Notes: generated by a model not told the origin, from the letters alone. Positions 44,591 through 57,305 are shown, counted from the first letter of the stretch. The stretch is DNA of 64,000 bases from Oxyruncus cristatus (GCA_013399855.1 VXAY01004289.1:1368243-1432242); one strand, 5' to 3'. Numbers and translations are program-made.

Positions 44591-45033
44591 CTTGGGGCTG
44601 TTCTGACTTGGGATCCCGGGATGCCCCTGGGGGAGGTGAGGGGAAAATGGAGTTGCTGAAGCTCTGTGCTGCTGGGTGGAGGGTTGTATGACCTGAGGGT
44701 GTTTCACAGGAATTAGGATGATGCAAACCCCACAGCTCTTCATTTTCCCCACCCTTCCCCCTTCCAGACCCGTCTGTGCTCCCCAGCATCCTCCCCTCTG
44801 CCAGGAGCAGAGTCCTTGGGGTTTTGCCCATGCAAGGAGCGGCTGTGCCTGTGCTCCTGCCTCTGCTGAGCTGCGGGGAGGGTTTGCTGCTGACTCCAGC
44901 CGAGCCAGGACACTCTGCAGAGCGGAGCCAGGCACTGATGCAATCCAGAGTCGCTCCGCTGGCACTGCCAGGGAGTCACGCTGGATTAGCCGGGGTCAGA
45001 GTCTGGGTTAATCCCTGGTGCTATTCTGGGCCA

Positions 45034-45100
45034 GGATCATGGTATGAATTGCCCTATATAAACCCTCCCAGGGTGCTGGGGCAACGATGTTTTATGATCC
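45034..45100 (+). promoter_or_regulatory. MSRB1: SECIS element of MSRB1
   Basis: Helix I is a perfect 7-bp pairing of GGATCAT (45034-45040) with ATGATCC (45094-45100). Then come an internal loop and the kink-turn core: ATGA at 45044-45047 opposite GA at 45086-45087. Helix II pairs TTGCCCTA with TGGGGCAA. The unpaired apical AAA at 45060-45062 is followed by a mini-stem ACCC/GGGT, as in form 2 SECIS elements. It lies about 665 nt after the stop and about 115 nt before the polyA signal. Confidence 0.9.
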
Positions 45101-45214
45101 CACTGGGCAGCATCCAGGTGTTTTCCCCCTCTGCCCACCTTGCACACAGTAGAGATGGCTCTAGATCCGTGTCCTCGGTGCTGCCTTGGCCTTACACCCG
45201 ATTTATCACTGTGC

Positions 45215-45220
45215 AATAAA
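45215..45220 (+). terminator. AATAAA polyadenylation signal (MSRB1)
   Basis: First canonical hexamer downstream of the SECIS element. A second AATAAA at 45657-45662 could give a longer 3' UTR. Confidence 0.8.
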
Positions 45221-46292
45221 CTCCAGTGGCACTCAGGTTCCTCCTGGCTGTGCCCTGGTGGGAGGGAGGCCGGGGTTGGGCTCTCTTGGCACAGCTCAGG
45301 CTTCAGGAACCACATCTGCGCTCAGTGGTGCCTCAGTGCTCCCAAGGCCTGAGCACTGAGTTCTCCTTAACTCAGCACCCGATTCGTGGCCTTCCCTCCC
45401 TGTCCCAGAAACAAAATCCTCCTCTGGTGTCGATGCACAAGGATTTTTGAGGATGGGAAAAGCTCTGACCCGTGGGGTTTTGGGGCTGCGCTGCCTTTGC
45501 CGTGCCGGTGCAGCAGCACTCAGGGACACGCTGGGGGGGTTTCTCTCCGTGTGTTTTGCCTCAGTCCCACGGTTCTGAGGGCACCAGTAAAAGTTTGACA
45601 CACCAGTTAATTACCTGGAGCTCACTGCTGGTCTCATACCTCTTTCCATGCTGAAAATAAAGCACTGATTCACTGTGTTGGAGTGTTAAACACCCTGGGA
45701 GTGGCATCCTGGTGCATCTGCTCGGGGGTTGCAGGGATGGGGAGGCTGAGGGGGTGTGGGATGTGTCTGGCTTTACCCTGAATCTGTTCCCGTTACCTCA
45801 GGTTTTGCCATGGGAAAGGAGGATGCTGATGCATTGGAGGTCTCTGGGCGTTTCCAGGGTCGAAGCTTTGCTGGGGAATGTTTCCTTTTCCCTCCTCTTA
45901 GCACTTTTGCCCAAATGAGGCTGGTTTCATCTTGTTTCACACCGTGTTCTTGGCTCCTCCTGGGCCGGCAGGATTTTCTGGGCAGAGGGACCTGAGCTTT
46001 AGCAGCGTCTCACCAGAATTTCCCCGCACAAAGCTGCCTGGGAGGTCCCTCGCTGCCTTGCAAGGGGCTCTTCACCCTATTAGAGCTGCAAACCAGGTTC
46101 CTGGAGCCTGGATTCTTGAGCTGGGGTTTGCCAGACTCCAGTTCCCTCCTCTGAGGGGGTGAAGTCTGCTCTGGAACACGGGAGCCAGCACCACGTCCCC
46201 TTCCACTGCCCTCACCTCGGGTTGATCTCTGATTTCTCACCAGGCTCCAGTCTGGGGGTTCAAGCTGCTTTTTGACTGACTGATCCTTGCAT

Positions 46293-46498
46293 CTTTAGGA
46301 TATTGGAATGAAATTCTTCCCTGTGAGGGTGGGAGGCCCTCGCACAGGTTGCCCAGAGAAGCTGTGGCTGCCCCATCCCTGGAAGTGTCCAAGGCCAGGT
46401 TGGAGCAACCTGGGCCAGTGGAAGGTGTCCCTGCCCATGGCAGGGGGTGGCACTGGATGAGCTTTAAGGTCCCTTCCAACCCAAACCATTGCAGGATT
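46293..46498 (+). mobile_element. CR1 LINE fragment
   Basis: GAATGAAATTCTTCCCTGTG through CCAACCCAAACCATTGCAGG. Confidence 0.95.
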
Positions 46499-46888
46499 GC
46501 CCTGGACTGGTGACCTCCAGGTGAGCCCTGGAGCACAGAAGTTGTGGAAGGAAGGGATTTTGGAGTGGTTTCCCCTGAGATGCTGCAGTGATGAGGCAGC
46601 AGAGGTTCCTCGCGCTCCTGCTCTGTCCCGCAGCTTGTGCCGCGGGGGATCCAGCCGGGATTCCACACTGCCTTGCAGTTCGTGGATGCAGGCACGGGAG
46701 GGTGCCAGTGCTTTTCCTAACCCCTCTCCAGGCGCCACAGGGAGGGAATGAAGACGCTGGTGAGGGATCCTGTGCATCCACCCGCGCAGCTACAAGAAGG
46801 AAAATTATCCGGAGCCAAAACCCCTCAGGATGGTTTCAATAGGGATGGGACACTTTACTGGAAATCTGGCTGGAGATATGGGATTTTA

Positions 46889-47040
46889 GCAGGGATATTA
46901 AAGACCTGAGGCTGGAGGGCACCAGGCAGCTCCTGGTGCTGAGCACGAAGGAGAGGATCCAGCAGGGAATATTCCATCCCGTTTTGGCAGGGCTATTAAA
47001 GACCTGAGAGTGGACAGCTCCAGGCAGCACCTGGTGCTGA
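46889..47040. repeat. Imperfect direct repeat, period 98 bp
   Basis: GCAGGGATATTAAAGACCTG at 46889 and GCAGGGCTATTAAAGACCTG at 46987, each followed by a similar CAGG-CAGC-CCTGGTGCTGAG block of about 55 bp. A local duplication of unknown origin. Confidence 0.85.
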
Positions 47041-47221
47041 GGATTCAGGATGCAATCCTACAGGACAGATCCCACCCCAGCTCCCTGGGCACCCTCAGCC
47101 ACCCCGTGCACCCACAGGGTCCTTCACCCTCCCCAGACCACTGTGGATGCCCAGGGCACTCGGAAACCTGCTCTTCTCTCCCTCCATGGCCCAGGCATTC
47201 CCTCTGCCGTCTCCCTCCTCA

Positions 47222-47540
47222 TTCAATTATTACACTAATGACAATTCTGCCTTAACGAGAGGATTTTGCTTAGTTGGGAGCAGCTCAGCTCTAACACACA
47301 AATTGAATTATGTTTCCAGGCCGACACAAACTTCCCTGGTTGTTTGGAAAATCATTCATTTCCTCCCCCGTAGCCTCCAGCTGACCTTCCCTTTTGGGTT
47401 TTGCCGGTTTTTTATCCACATGCCACGCAGGGGACCTGCCCCTGACCCTCCTCGGGATGGCTCCAGCCGCTGGCACAGCAGCCAGAGCCCGCCAGCACTT
47501 AGATTAATGCTGCTCATAAAGAGGACAAGCCCCACAGAAA
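47222..47540. promoter_or_regulatory. AT-rich, homeodomain-motif-rich island
   Basis: Contains TTCAATTATTACACTAATGA and AATTGAATTATG in otherwise GC-rich surroundings, and no ORF. Read as a possible conserved non-coding element; not testable from one sequence. Confidence 0.25.
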
Positions 47541-48324
47541 TTGTGTTAGGCAAGGGAAAAGCAAATGGCCTGGAGGCGCTCGGAAGCTCTAATTACTGCT
47601 ATTCCTGGGAGCCAGTGCCCAGCTGCTCCTGCCTTCACCTGGAATTCTCACTCCTGTTTCCTGGCCTCACAGGGGTGGCTCCTTCTTTGGTATTTGTGTA
47701 AGTTTGTTTGGTTTTACCCCTTGACCCGCGGTTTTTCCCACTCCAGCTGTGCCCACGGCTGCCCCGCGCTGCACACAGTGACGCACCCAGGGCAGGGGGA
47801 TGCACCTGGCTGTGAACACTCCAGGTGACCCCAAAGCCCAAACCCCAAACCCGCGTTTTGGGGCGTTATACACTGGGATATCCCTTGGGACAGGGAGCAC
47901 AGCCTGATTTGGGGTGCTCTGGAGCAGTCGGTCCTGGTAAATGGGTGTTTCATCCCAAGCTCTGCTGGGTCCCATCCCGGTCATGGGCTCTGCAGCAAGG
48001 GTTTGCCTAAAAGGAGTTATTTGGGTTCCTTTTGGGGCTGTGAAAATGCAGGTTTTGTGTTAATTACAGAAAATAAAGTGATGGCAATTAAAAAAAAATC
48101 CCTCCCCACCATGATTTCCCAGCAATGTGGGGGCTGGCAGGAGGAGCCATCACCTCTCCCGCTCCATCCCGGCGACCTCACCTGTCCCGGGGCATTTCCA
48201 GAAAATTAAAGGCTTATTATACTTAATTCACCAACAATAACTTCATCTCTCCCTATCCCAACTCCCACCCTGAGCTGCCACTCGCTGATCCCATTCCTGA
48301 GGTTCGGTTAATCCCACGGAACCT

Positions 48325-48620
48325 CCCTGAGCCACGAGGTGGGGAAATTTGGTTTTGGTTTGTGGCGTGTGTTAATTAGGCAGATAATGACTGGAAACAT
48401 CCAGAGCGAGTCTGAGCACGCCGGAAAAATATTTAGCCCGAGGAAAATTTTAATATTTTCTTTGTTTTTTCCTTCCCTTCCCCGGCTGTTGAGCTCCGAC
48501 TTTTTAGGGCAATTAGCGAGGGTTTAGTTGTTAATCAGTCATACTTAGACGCTCGCTTTGGGGTCTTATCTCACGCTCCCAAGTGAGCATCACTTCTAAT
48601 CAGGAGCTTCGTTTTTGATG
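48325..48620. promoter_or_regulatory. AT-rich, homeodomain-motif-rich island
   Basis: TGTTAATTAGGCAGATAATG, GGGCAATTAGCGAGG and TTGTTAATCAGTCATAC lie within 300 bp. No repeat or ORF explains them. Possible enhancer, inference only. Confidence 0.3.
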
Positions 48621-48669
48621 TGGGAAATGCCTGTCCCTGTGCCCGGCACCAGCATCTGACAGGGGAGCT

Positions 48670-48845
48670 CTAGGCTGGATAGTGGGAATATTTGTTCATG
48701 GAAAGGCTGTAAAGCATTAGAGCAGGCTGCCCAGGGCAGTGGTGGAGTCCCTGGAAGTGCTCAAAGAATGTGTGGATGTGGCACTTGAGGACGTGTTTTA
48801 GCAGTGCTGGGGGATGGTTGGACCTGATGATCTCAAAGGTCCTGT
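48670..48845 (+). mobile_element. CR1 LINE fragment, older subfamily
   Basis: CAGGCTGCCCAGGGCAGTGG, GTGGAGTCCCTGGAAGTGCT, then GATGGTTGGACCTGATGATC; diverged from the short copies elsewhere. Confidence 0.9.
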
Positions 48846-48967
48846 GGGGCTGCCACAGCACTCCTGCCCTCGCCTTGCTCCAGTGGGGAGCTGGCTGAAC
48901 CATCCCAAAACACGTCACCCTGGGGAAAGGGGCCACCAGGGAAGGATGCTCTGGGCTGTGCCACCAT

Positions 48968-49320
48968 CATTCCAGTCCAGTGCCAACATCAGACCAGCCT
49001 GGCCCTGTGAACATCAGTCCAGCTTCAGGCCAGCATCATCCCAGCACTGGCAGGATCATCCCAGCCCTGCCAGCACCATCCCAGCCCTGGCAGGATCAGC
49101 CCAGCCCTGCCAGCACTGGTCCAGCCCCATGAGCATCACTCCAGTACCGTGCCAGCATCAATCCAGACCTGAGAGCATTAATCCAGCACCAGTCCAGCCC
49201 TGCACCCACACCAATCCAGCCCTCCCAGTGTTGGTCCAGCCCCGTGCCAGCACCACCCCAGCCCTGTGAGCACCAGCCCAGCCCTGGACCGGCATTATTC
49301 CATCCCTCCCAGCACCCATC
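48968..49320. repeat. CCAGCCCTG-type minisatellite
   Basis: Degenerate array of about 18-20 bp units based on CAGCACCATCCCAGCCCTG and CAGGATCATCCCAGCCCTG. It produces spurious proline-rich ORFs. Confidence 0.9.
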
Positions 49321-49429
49321 CGGCCCAGTGGCTGCTCCTGGGGACACCCCAATGTGCCACAGCCCCAAACCGCCCGTGGTGGAGGGCGATGCCCGGCCGG
49401 GGCTCTCCCCACGATCCTCCTGCCGTGTG

Positions 49430-49650
49430 CTTTAGAACAATACACTTTACTGTCTACAATAATGATTTGTTGCTTGTAAAACCACCGTGATTAACTACAG
49501 TTTAGCCTCCTGGTTTCATGTCTTATCATGTTTCATCTCACACAAAAGACATTTACAGTCTATTTTCAACTTCAAAGCAAATGCTTCTTGCGTGAGCATT
49601 AAGGCAGAGGCAAATATTTAAGCAGAACCTGTATGGAATTAGTGTCTCTT
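49430..49650. promoter_or_regulatory. AT-rich island, possible regulatory element
   Basis: AATACACTTTACTGTCTACA, AATAATGATTTGTTGC and CCGTGATTAACTACAG in about 220 bp of unusually low GC, with no ORF or repeat. Possible conserved element; inference only. Confidence 0.3.
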
Positions 49651-52470
49651 GATGTTCCCTGCTGAGTGAGGATGGATGGCTGCCCCAAAAGGCAGGTTTT
49701 TCCTATTGTTTTATGCACCAGTGATTAATATTTCATGTTCCCACTGTAATAGATTTGCTGGCTGGCACTGGCCTGCCCCGACAGTGCTTTCTTCGTGTCT
49801 TACATGTCCAGCTTTTGTGCACTTGGATATAGGGAGTGTGACTCTTGGCAGGGTCCTCTGGGCTTATTGAAGCCTCCTGCCTGGGTTTTTTGAATTAACT
49901 TCATCTCGATGGGTGGAATGTTCTCCTTCCCCACTGAAGCCTCTGTCCTGTCACTTTGTGGTGCTCTGCCCCAGCCTGGCCCCCTTTGCTGCCCCAGCTT
50001 TTGGGTGGGTGCTGCTCCCACCCTCCCTGGCTGTGCTCCCACTGGAATGGGGATGGAGAGGATGGCACTGCAGGGACTGAATCCCGCAGGAGATGAGGCT
50101 GGATCCTGCCCTACAGAGATATGGGATATGAACTGAGGAGAGAAGCTGCTGCCACCCCTGGTACCACCCTCTGCCATCACCACCCAGCACTGCCCGCGGG
50201 TTTCTGCTTCCCAGCTCCGGAGGAGGAAACACAACATCTGCACTGGACTCACCAGCACTTCCACACCACAGATCCCAAAAACCCCACCAAATTCCCATCC
50301 AGCCTTGTCAGGGCAGGATGAAAACAGCCCAGGACCAAACTGCAGTGCTTTGAGGCCGAGGACACTCTGGTGAGTGTTTGTCTGAAGGTTAAATATAATA
50401 AAGCCAGGAACTGGAAGGGACGGCTCTGCTTATCATCCAGCCTGGAGTTAACCTAATTCAATTAGCATGAACAGTAAACACAGCTCTTTGAATTCGGATG
50501 GAAAGGTTCTTGTGGCTCGATCCTTTAATTTCAGGAGTAGGGGAGCTGTGGGAAGGCTGCCAAGGATTTCTGCAGAGCCCACATTTCCTCCAGGACTGGG
50601 TGCTCAGAGGGCACCTCCATGGAGCCGGTGTGTTTGGGATGAGCTGAGGGGCTTCCTGGGGCACCCGGGAGGATCCAAGGATTTTAAACTACATCATTCT
50701 GAGGCGGAAAATGATGGCTGGAAAGTGGTGGAGTCTATTTAAAGAGGAAAAGCTCCGCTCGGGAGCGATGCTGGGGCCATGTGTCTGCAGGGCTGTGCTC
50801 ATTCCTTCCAGATTATTTTAAATTCGAGCATCTTTCCTGCATCACAGTCTATCTTTGTTCCCCTCTGACGTCTTGAGTAGGGGCTGGGATTTTATGGCCG
50901 GGGCTGTTCCTGCCAGCAGCGCCACAGCTCTGCTGGAAATCAACTTCTCTGAGCTTTCAAACCAATCTCACAGGCATCAGATTCAAAGTAAGGGTTCAAA
51001 CTAGTTAATCTCAGATTAATTTAAGCTGCTGGCTCCTGGTGGGTGGGTGAAGCACCAAGGCTCTGGCAGGGAGGTAACACAGGCAGGAGGTACTGCCTCT
51101 CCCAGCTACATCCTGTGTCCATCTGTCCATCCATCTGTCCAGGTGTGAGGACACGGATCCACACAGCTCCCATCACCTGTCCAGACAGGCTAACCCTGGA
51201 TAATGGGACTAAAATAGGGTGGTGTGCTCTTTTCCTGGGAATTGTGGCTCGAAGGGAGCTGGATCTGTGTTCCAGTTTGCCCAAGGGTGTGGGGGCAGGT
51301 CGGTGATGGGTGACGGGCTGAGGGAGCCGGTGAAATGTTCTCCATCATCTCTCCTGACATTCCCACGTAACTGAGATTGCACTTAATTAAAACAGCTCGT
51401 TTGAGGGATGGCTCCTAAGATGCAAGACTGGAGATTGCCCACCTTTCCTGCCCAGCCCATACGCAGCAGGATGGCAACGCTCTGCCGGGATGTGGGGGGA
51501 GCAGCGGGACCGGCTGCCTGTGCTGCTCCAGTGGGAAGGGCATGGAGGGCTTGTGGATTCAGCACTCAAAGAGCTTCTGAAACCCCTGGATCGCCCAGTC
51601 CCCAGGGAATGTGACCCTCCTCATCCCCCAGCCCATCCATGAAGTGAGGTACAGAGCAGTAGCCCCCATGGGGCTGGTCCAGGCTGTCCCGTCACCCTGC
51701 GGTGCTGTGGGATGGGAGTGGGAGGCAATCAGCAGGGATGAGCCTGGAGTGGTCCTTGGTTCGGAGGGATTCTCTGGAAGCTGGGCTCCCTGTGAGGGGC
51801 AAACACCAGGCCAATGCCTCCACCTCGATGGGGGTTAAAGGGGAGTGAGGAGAGGCTGTAATTTGTCAATCCACATGAAGGGAGGATCACACCTTCAGTT
51901 ACAGCAGCTCTGCGTGTGAGTCACCCAAATATGTGAGGTATTTGTTTAATTTCTCCATTTGGGGCCAGCATCCCTGTCCTGATGCTTATCAAAGTGTCTT
52001 GATTCTTATCAAACCTGCGGCTTGGACGTGGGCTCCAGGGAGGAATTGTGCTCCTCTGGTAATCCAAGGCACTGCTTAAATCTTCAAAGCTGGGCCCAAA
52101 CGGAGCCTCTGTATGGGTTTGTGCCAGTCACTGCTGGAGCAGGACTGGTTGTACCCAGTGTTGTGCAGGATCTGAGTTTCTGCTTTTCATGACAGTGGGG
52201 CAGGGGGTATTTTGGATCCTGACATCCCAGGGAGGTGGGAGCACCCAAAGGGACCTGTGACACCCTGAGCTCAGCCTCAGTCAGGCTGGGAATGACTCCT
52301 GATGCTTCCCAGGCTGCTCCAAGCATCCTGGGGACCTGCTTGGCTGGCGCCGGGGTCCTGCTCTGCTGCCGCCCCCTCTCCCCAGGGACCCGCTGCTGAG
52401 CCGCGCTGGTGCTTCCCCGGAGAGCTCTGCCTGCGGGGCTCCAGCCCAGGAGGAAGATTAAATGACTGCA
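49651..52470. other. Intergenic, no gene recognised
   Basis: No exon, RNA or transposon could be supported. Short AT motifs occur (CCTAATTCAATTAGCATG at about 50452). Confidence 0.5.
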
Positions 52471-52650
52471 AACCATAAAGGAGTCTGTAAAATTAGCGGC
52501 TAATTAGCAGCGACTGCAGGGCACATCACACCACCGGGGCTGCCGCGCTCCCCAGCCCCAGACATTTGCATTCGCCCGTAGCCCAGAGCTACCAACTTGT
52601 AATTGCAAAATTAGGGCAAAACAAGCGATTTGTTGCTACAAACGATAAGA
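52471..52650. promoter_or_regulatory. ATTAGC-motif island
   Basis: AAAATTAGCGGCTAATTAGC followed by AACTTGTAATTGCAAAATTA; three homeodomain-type cores in about 130 bp. Inference only. Confidence 0.25.
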
Positions 52651-54094
52651 GGAAATGGAAACACCTCCCGGCAGAGCTCTGGCGAGGCGGCCATCTGACT
52701 CCTGGCACAAGGGTCTGCGCCTCCTGGGCACGACTGGCAGGACGGGATCCAGGCTCTGGCAAAGCCTGAGCACAGCATGAGGAGATGGACAGATGTGGGC
52801 TGGAGCAGGGTCTGGTGTCCCCTGCCACCAAAGATATTGTCCCCTGCTGCTGCACGGAGGGACAGGCTGGCACAGCCCCCGGAACAGGGATGGGGATGGA
52901 CCAACGAATGACCAGCCAACCCAAACCAGATAATAAAAGTTCCATGGATCAACAAATAACCCCTGGGCATGGGTTGTTGGTGGTGAATTTTCAGGGATGG
53001 GATTTTCCCTTCCCTCTGCTCCGGTTGCAGCAGCCCTGAGCTGGGCAGCCGCTGAGGGGAGGACTGTAAAGCATTTGCTGTAGAATCTGAAGAATTTGGA
53101 GTGAAACCCCCAAAGAAATTAAGGACAGATGGGTTAGAGGGGAAAAAAGAAACCCAAATTCCTTCTGCTGCTCGGTGCCTGCCTCCAGGGCACTGCCTCA
53201 TCCCTGCTGTGGCTCTGTGCTGCCCGGGGGATGGATGGGCATCACCCCGAGTGCCAGGCAAGCCGGCAGAACCTCTGCCCTGGGGATGATGCTCCTGCAG
53301 CACCCAGGGCCGTCCCCGCTCTGCCCATGGCTGACCCTGATGGCCCTGGGGGACTCGGGGCTCCGCGGGAGAGCCCCTTGTTCCCGACCCCCGGCGGCGC
53401 ATCAGCTCCTCTGAGCGGAGCAAAGCGCAGCGAGAGGCGCGTGGGGAGAATCAGACTCCTCTCCCCAGCCAACAGCCCTCGGTGAGGCTCCGGGGCTGAG
53501 ATGAACCCAGGGGCTGCCCGGGGTGTGCGTCCATCCCCACACCCGTGTTTACGTGCTGTAATCACCGGGATTAGGAGCTTTCTGCTTGGGCTGGCGCTGG
53601 AATGCTGCCGGCACCGCGCCGTCCCCAACACCTGCGTGCTGACTTCAGCACCTCAAATATTTCTGATGCAATTCCATTTCCCCCCCACACACACACTCCT
53701 AAAGCAAACTCGACGTGTTAATGGGTAGAAATGAAGCATAATTGTTCCTTTGTGTGAAATCAGTCGGTAAAATAGCAGCAGCTTGGCTGCAAAACTGGAG
53801 CTGCAAACAGGTTGGGGTGGGATCCACCCGGGCTTCGCTCCGGGATCGCCGGGAGAGTAAAACCTTCTCCCGTGGAGCTGCTGCTGGGAGGGAAACCACC
53901 GGGCAGAGGTGGGAAATGGTGCATCTTCTCCTCTCTGAAGGTGCTGGGGACAATTGCTGTTGGATAGGGCTAATTTTAGCGGGGAGTATTTGGTATGTTC
54001 CCGTACGCCAAGCTGAGGTAAACGACATCCAGATGAAGCCAACACTGGCATTGTCGTGGCCAGGGAGGAGGAGGAAGAGGAGGCAGAGTGTGTG

Positions 54095-54220
54095 CGGATG
54101 CCGCTCTCCAGATGCAAACAATAAGGCCAACGGATCTTGATTTCATCTGTCAAGTAATTGGGCTGGAAGTCTGTGATGCTAATGACTCCACATCAAGCGG
54201 CTCAGCACTCAGATGTGACC
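54095..54220. promoter_or_regulatory. E-box and homeodomain-motif island
   Basis: CAGATGCAAACAATAAGGCC, CATCTGTCAAGTAATTGGGC, GATGCTAATGACTCC and CAGATGTGACCC cluster in 125 bp. No ORF of note. Resembles a developmental enhancer; unproven. Confidence 0.3.
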
Positions 54221-55873
54221 CACCCCATGCCGGGGCGGGGCGGGGGCTGCAGCCCGCGGTGGCCGTGATGAATATCCCCCAGATGTGATCCCCCAGGGGA
54301 GCCCGGACCCACATGGGTGTTATTAATGACGCCGAAGATCTGAGGTTAAAAATGACCACGGGGTGTTCACATGAGCCCCGGGATGGTGGGTCCCGGGGGC
54401 TGGTCCTGCCGGGGGGGGTGGTGGGAGAGGGGCTGGGCAGGGGTCTGGCAGCCCTGGGTGTTCTGGGGAGCCAGAGGATGCTCCAAGGAGCAGTTGTGAG
54501 AGTTAAAGGTGGGGATGACACGAGGGAGAGGAATGCAGGGGTGCCCTGGGAGGCCCATCGGGGCAGAGCCAGCAGGCTCCTCCCAGATGTCCCTGTTCAG
54601 GGGTGATGTCCCCGTATCTAAGCCTCTGACAGCCTTTGGGCTGCATCCCCAATGTACGATCCTAAAACCTGTTCCCAGCATTTTGGATTCATGGGCTCTC
54701 CTATTTTTGTCTGTGCTCACAAGCTGGGTCTGGTGATGGGTGAGACCCAGGCTGGGCACATCCATCCATCCCCACAGCCCTGTACCTCCCTCCACGGTCC
54801 TGTGCTCCCTCCAGTGGGGGCTGCTGGGCTCTTCCCTTCTCCAGGGGGCTCTGGGGGTGTATCCATCAAGATCCCACTGAGGCAGGGGCTGGTGCTGTTG
54901 GGATGTGTTTGGCAGGAGCTGGAGGAACAGGCAGAGGGATGAGCCAAGGCTGGTGTTGGGGGCTTCTGCTCCAGCTGACTCCAGTAGGAAGTGACAGGAG
55001 AGTCTCGGAGCACAAGCACCCAAGTATTTGGATGATCTGAGTTGTGGGGTGCACCAGGAGGCCATGCTGGTCTGAGGTCCCTGGGGTGGCCCTCCCGCTC
55101 TGAGGAGCCTCAGGTTACCAACGGCCCCGCTCCCGTCTCCGTCTGCCCCGGCTGTGGCAGAGCCCGGGCGATGAGCCTGAAAGCTCCTGTCATCAGCCCC
55201 GCTCCAGACAGTCCCTGGCTCCTTCCCGCAGCCCCGGCGAGCGCTGACCTGCCTTCTGGGGAGGGGCTGGGGCCCGGGGGTCACACAGCACATGCGGGGT
55301 CTGTGCTATGGGAACCAGGTGCCAACATCCCCGGGAAAGGGGATCCTCGGCACCGGGAGGCTTTTGCCTCTGAATAGGGTATTTCCCCCCAGAGCTGTCC
55401 CTGTGGAGGTGAGCTGGGGGGGGTCTGGGCACCGGGAGGCAGATCCCAAAGCTCTGAGGTGCTGGGCAAGTGCTCACAACGCCCGGCACCTGCAGTTTAT
55501 TGGTGCACGAGGTATGGCAGCCCCGGGGCCGTGGGGAGCCGCGTGTACCCCACACCCTCTCCCACTCTGGAGCCTTTCCAGCCTTTCCCTGCTGATTGCT
55601 TCAGCATGTGCATCACACACGATGAGAGACGAGCGGGATCAGCCCTGGCCTGCTGGGTGAGGCTCAGCAGCTGGACCCAGCCCTGCCCCTGCTCCTGCTC
55701 CGGAGGCAGAGGTTTGCCCGTTCTGCTCCTTGCTCCTGGGGGAGACCCGAGGTCTTCCTGGAAAAGGGGTGCTTTTCACCCGGGAAGTGGGGTTGTGGCT
55801 CCAGCATGACCTGCTGACCACCAGGCTTTGGTTTCAGCAGCTGAGTATCCATGGTGCATCCACTGCTTGGAGA

Positions 55874-56020
55874 AAAGGGTGTCATGGAATCCTGGAATGG
55901 TTTGGGCTGGAAGGGACCTGAAAGTCCATCTCATTCCACCCCCTGCCATGGGCAGGGACACCTTCCACTAGCCCAGGTTGCTCCAAGCCCTGTCCAACCT
56001 GGCCTGGGACACTTGCAGGG
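55874..56020 (-). mobile_element. CR1 LINE fragment
   Basis: Reversed tail GGAATCCTGGAATGGTTTGG, then CCATGGGCAGGGACACCTTC and CAGGTTGCTCCAAGCCCTGT. Confidence 0.95.
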
Positions 56021-57167
56021 ATGAGAGCTCCAGGCTGACCCAGGAAGTGGGACCCTCCCTGTCTGGTCAGGTGAAAAGTCAGGATTCTGACCCAAAGCTG
56101 GAGCCTGATCCAGCTGCTCCTACTGAAAAACCTCTGGCACTCAGGTTTTAACGCATCAGACTCTGGGGCTGCGTTGCCCACAGTGGAGGTTTTGCTGGGG
56201 GTGCAGCTGGCTGGGGTTTGATCCCGTGCTTGGTTTTACCTCTCTCTTTGACATCACAGTATTTTCCTGTTTCCAAACCCAACCAAACACCTGACAGAAC
56301 GACACTGGGAGCTGCCTCCCTCCTCGCTGGCCCCAGAGAGCCCTTTGAACCCCCCTTTTTCCCCTCAGTGCATTTGAGACGTTTTCTTCCAAATTCTCGT
56401 TTCATTAATTGCTTGGCTCCGCTCCAGATGTTCCAATCCTCGATCCCACACCTTCCTCTCCCTTTGGCCACTGGATATTTGGCTGAACCAGAGCCAAATG
56501 AAAGCTACCCCCCACCTGTGCACGGAATTAGCAGTGGGCATTCCAGAGCTCCATAGACTCATAAACGTGGCCATCTGCACCTGGCGACAGGACTTTTTTA
56601 GAGGAAAAGAAGGGAAACACCCCCCTGCCCCCAGATGGGTTGGGTTTGGGGATTTTTTTCCCCTGGAAAAAAAAAAAAAAAAAGGGAAACTTGTAAAGGA
56701 TTTGCTTGGAAGAAGCCATTTCCCACAGAGATTGGGCACGGCCATGCAGAGCTCGTGGCCGTGACTCAGGGAAGGAGGATGCATCCCAGCTGGATTGGGA
56801 ACAGCTCTGCGTGCTTCCTGGCTGATCTGGGGAAGAGTTTAGGATGTAATTCTCCAGCTGTGCCCTTCAAGGTGCTGAGCTGAGCCTGGTTTATGGCACT
56901 GGTGAACGGGGAACTCAGCTCCAGCCTTTCTCCAGTGGGTCTGGTACCGCAGTGCCAGGGAGAGCAGGGGCTGGCCTCCCTCCTTTGCCATCCTCACTTC
57001 ATGGGGTGCTGCTGCACCTTCCAGGCTCCCCAGTCCCACACCAGTGCTGTCCCAGGGCCTTTGGTGCAGCCCCCAGCCCAGCAGCAGGGGACAAAAAAAG
57101 TGGGATTAAACCTTTGCAGTGACCCTGCTGGTAACATGTTGTAGATGCATTTTAAAATAGAAATCAG

Positions 57168-57305
57168 AGAATCACTGAATGCCAGAATGGCTTCTTTTGG
57201 AAGAGACCTTAAAGCTCATCCAGTTTCACCCCCTGCCATGGGCAGGGACACCTTCCACTAGACCAGGTTGCTCCAAGCCCTGTCCAACCTGGTTTTGGAT
57301 CTCAC
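57168..57305 (-). mobile_element. CR1 LINE fragment
   Basis: Reversed tail AGAATCACTGAATGCCAGAA, then CCATGGGCAGGGACACCTTC and GTTGCTCCAAGCCCTGTCCA. Confidence 0.93.

Larger units (their letters stand above)
44371..45240 (+). other. MSRB1: MSRB1 3' UTR
   Basis: About 870 nt from the stop to just after the AATAAA at 45215. It holds a 25-bp tandem repeat and the SECIS element. Confidence 0.75.
45241..47220. other. Intergenic, left part of the MSRB1-HS3ST6 interval
   Basis: No gene recognised. Contains a second AATAAA (45657-45662), one CR1 copy and part of a local duplication. Confidence 0.5.
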
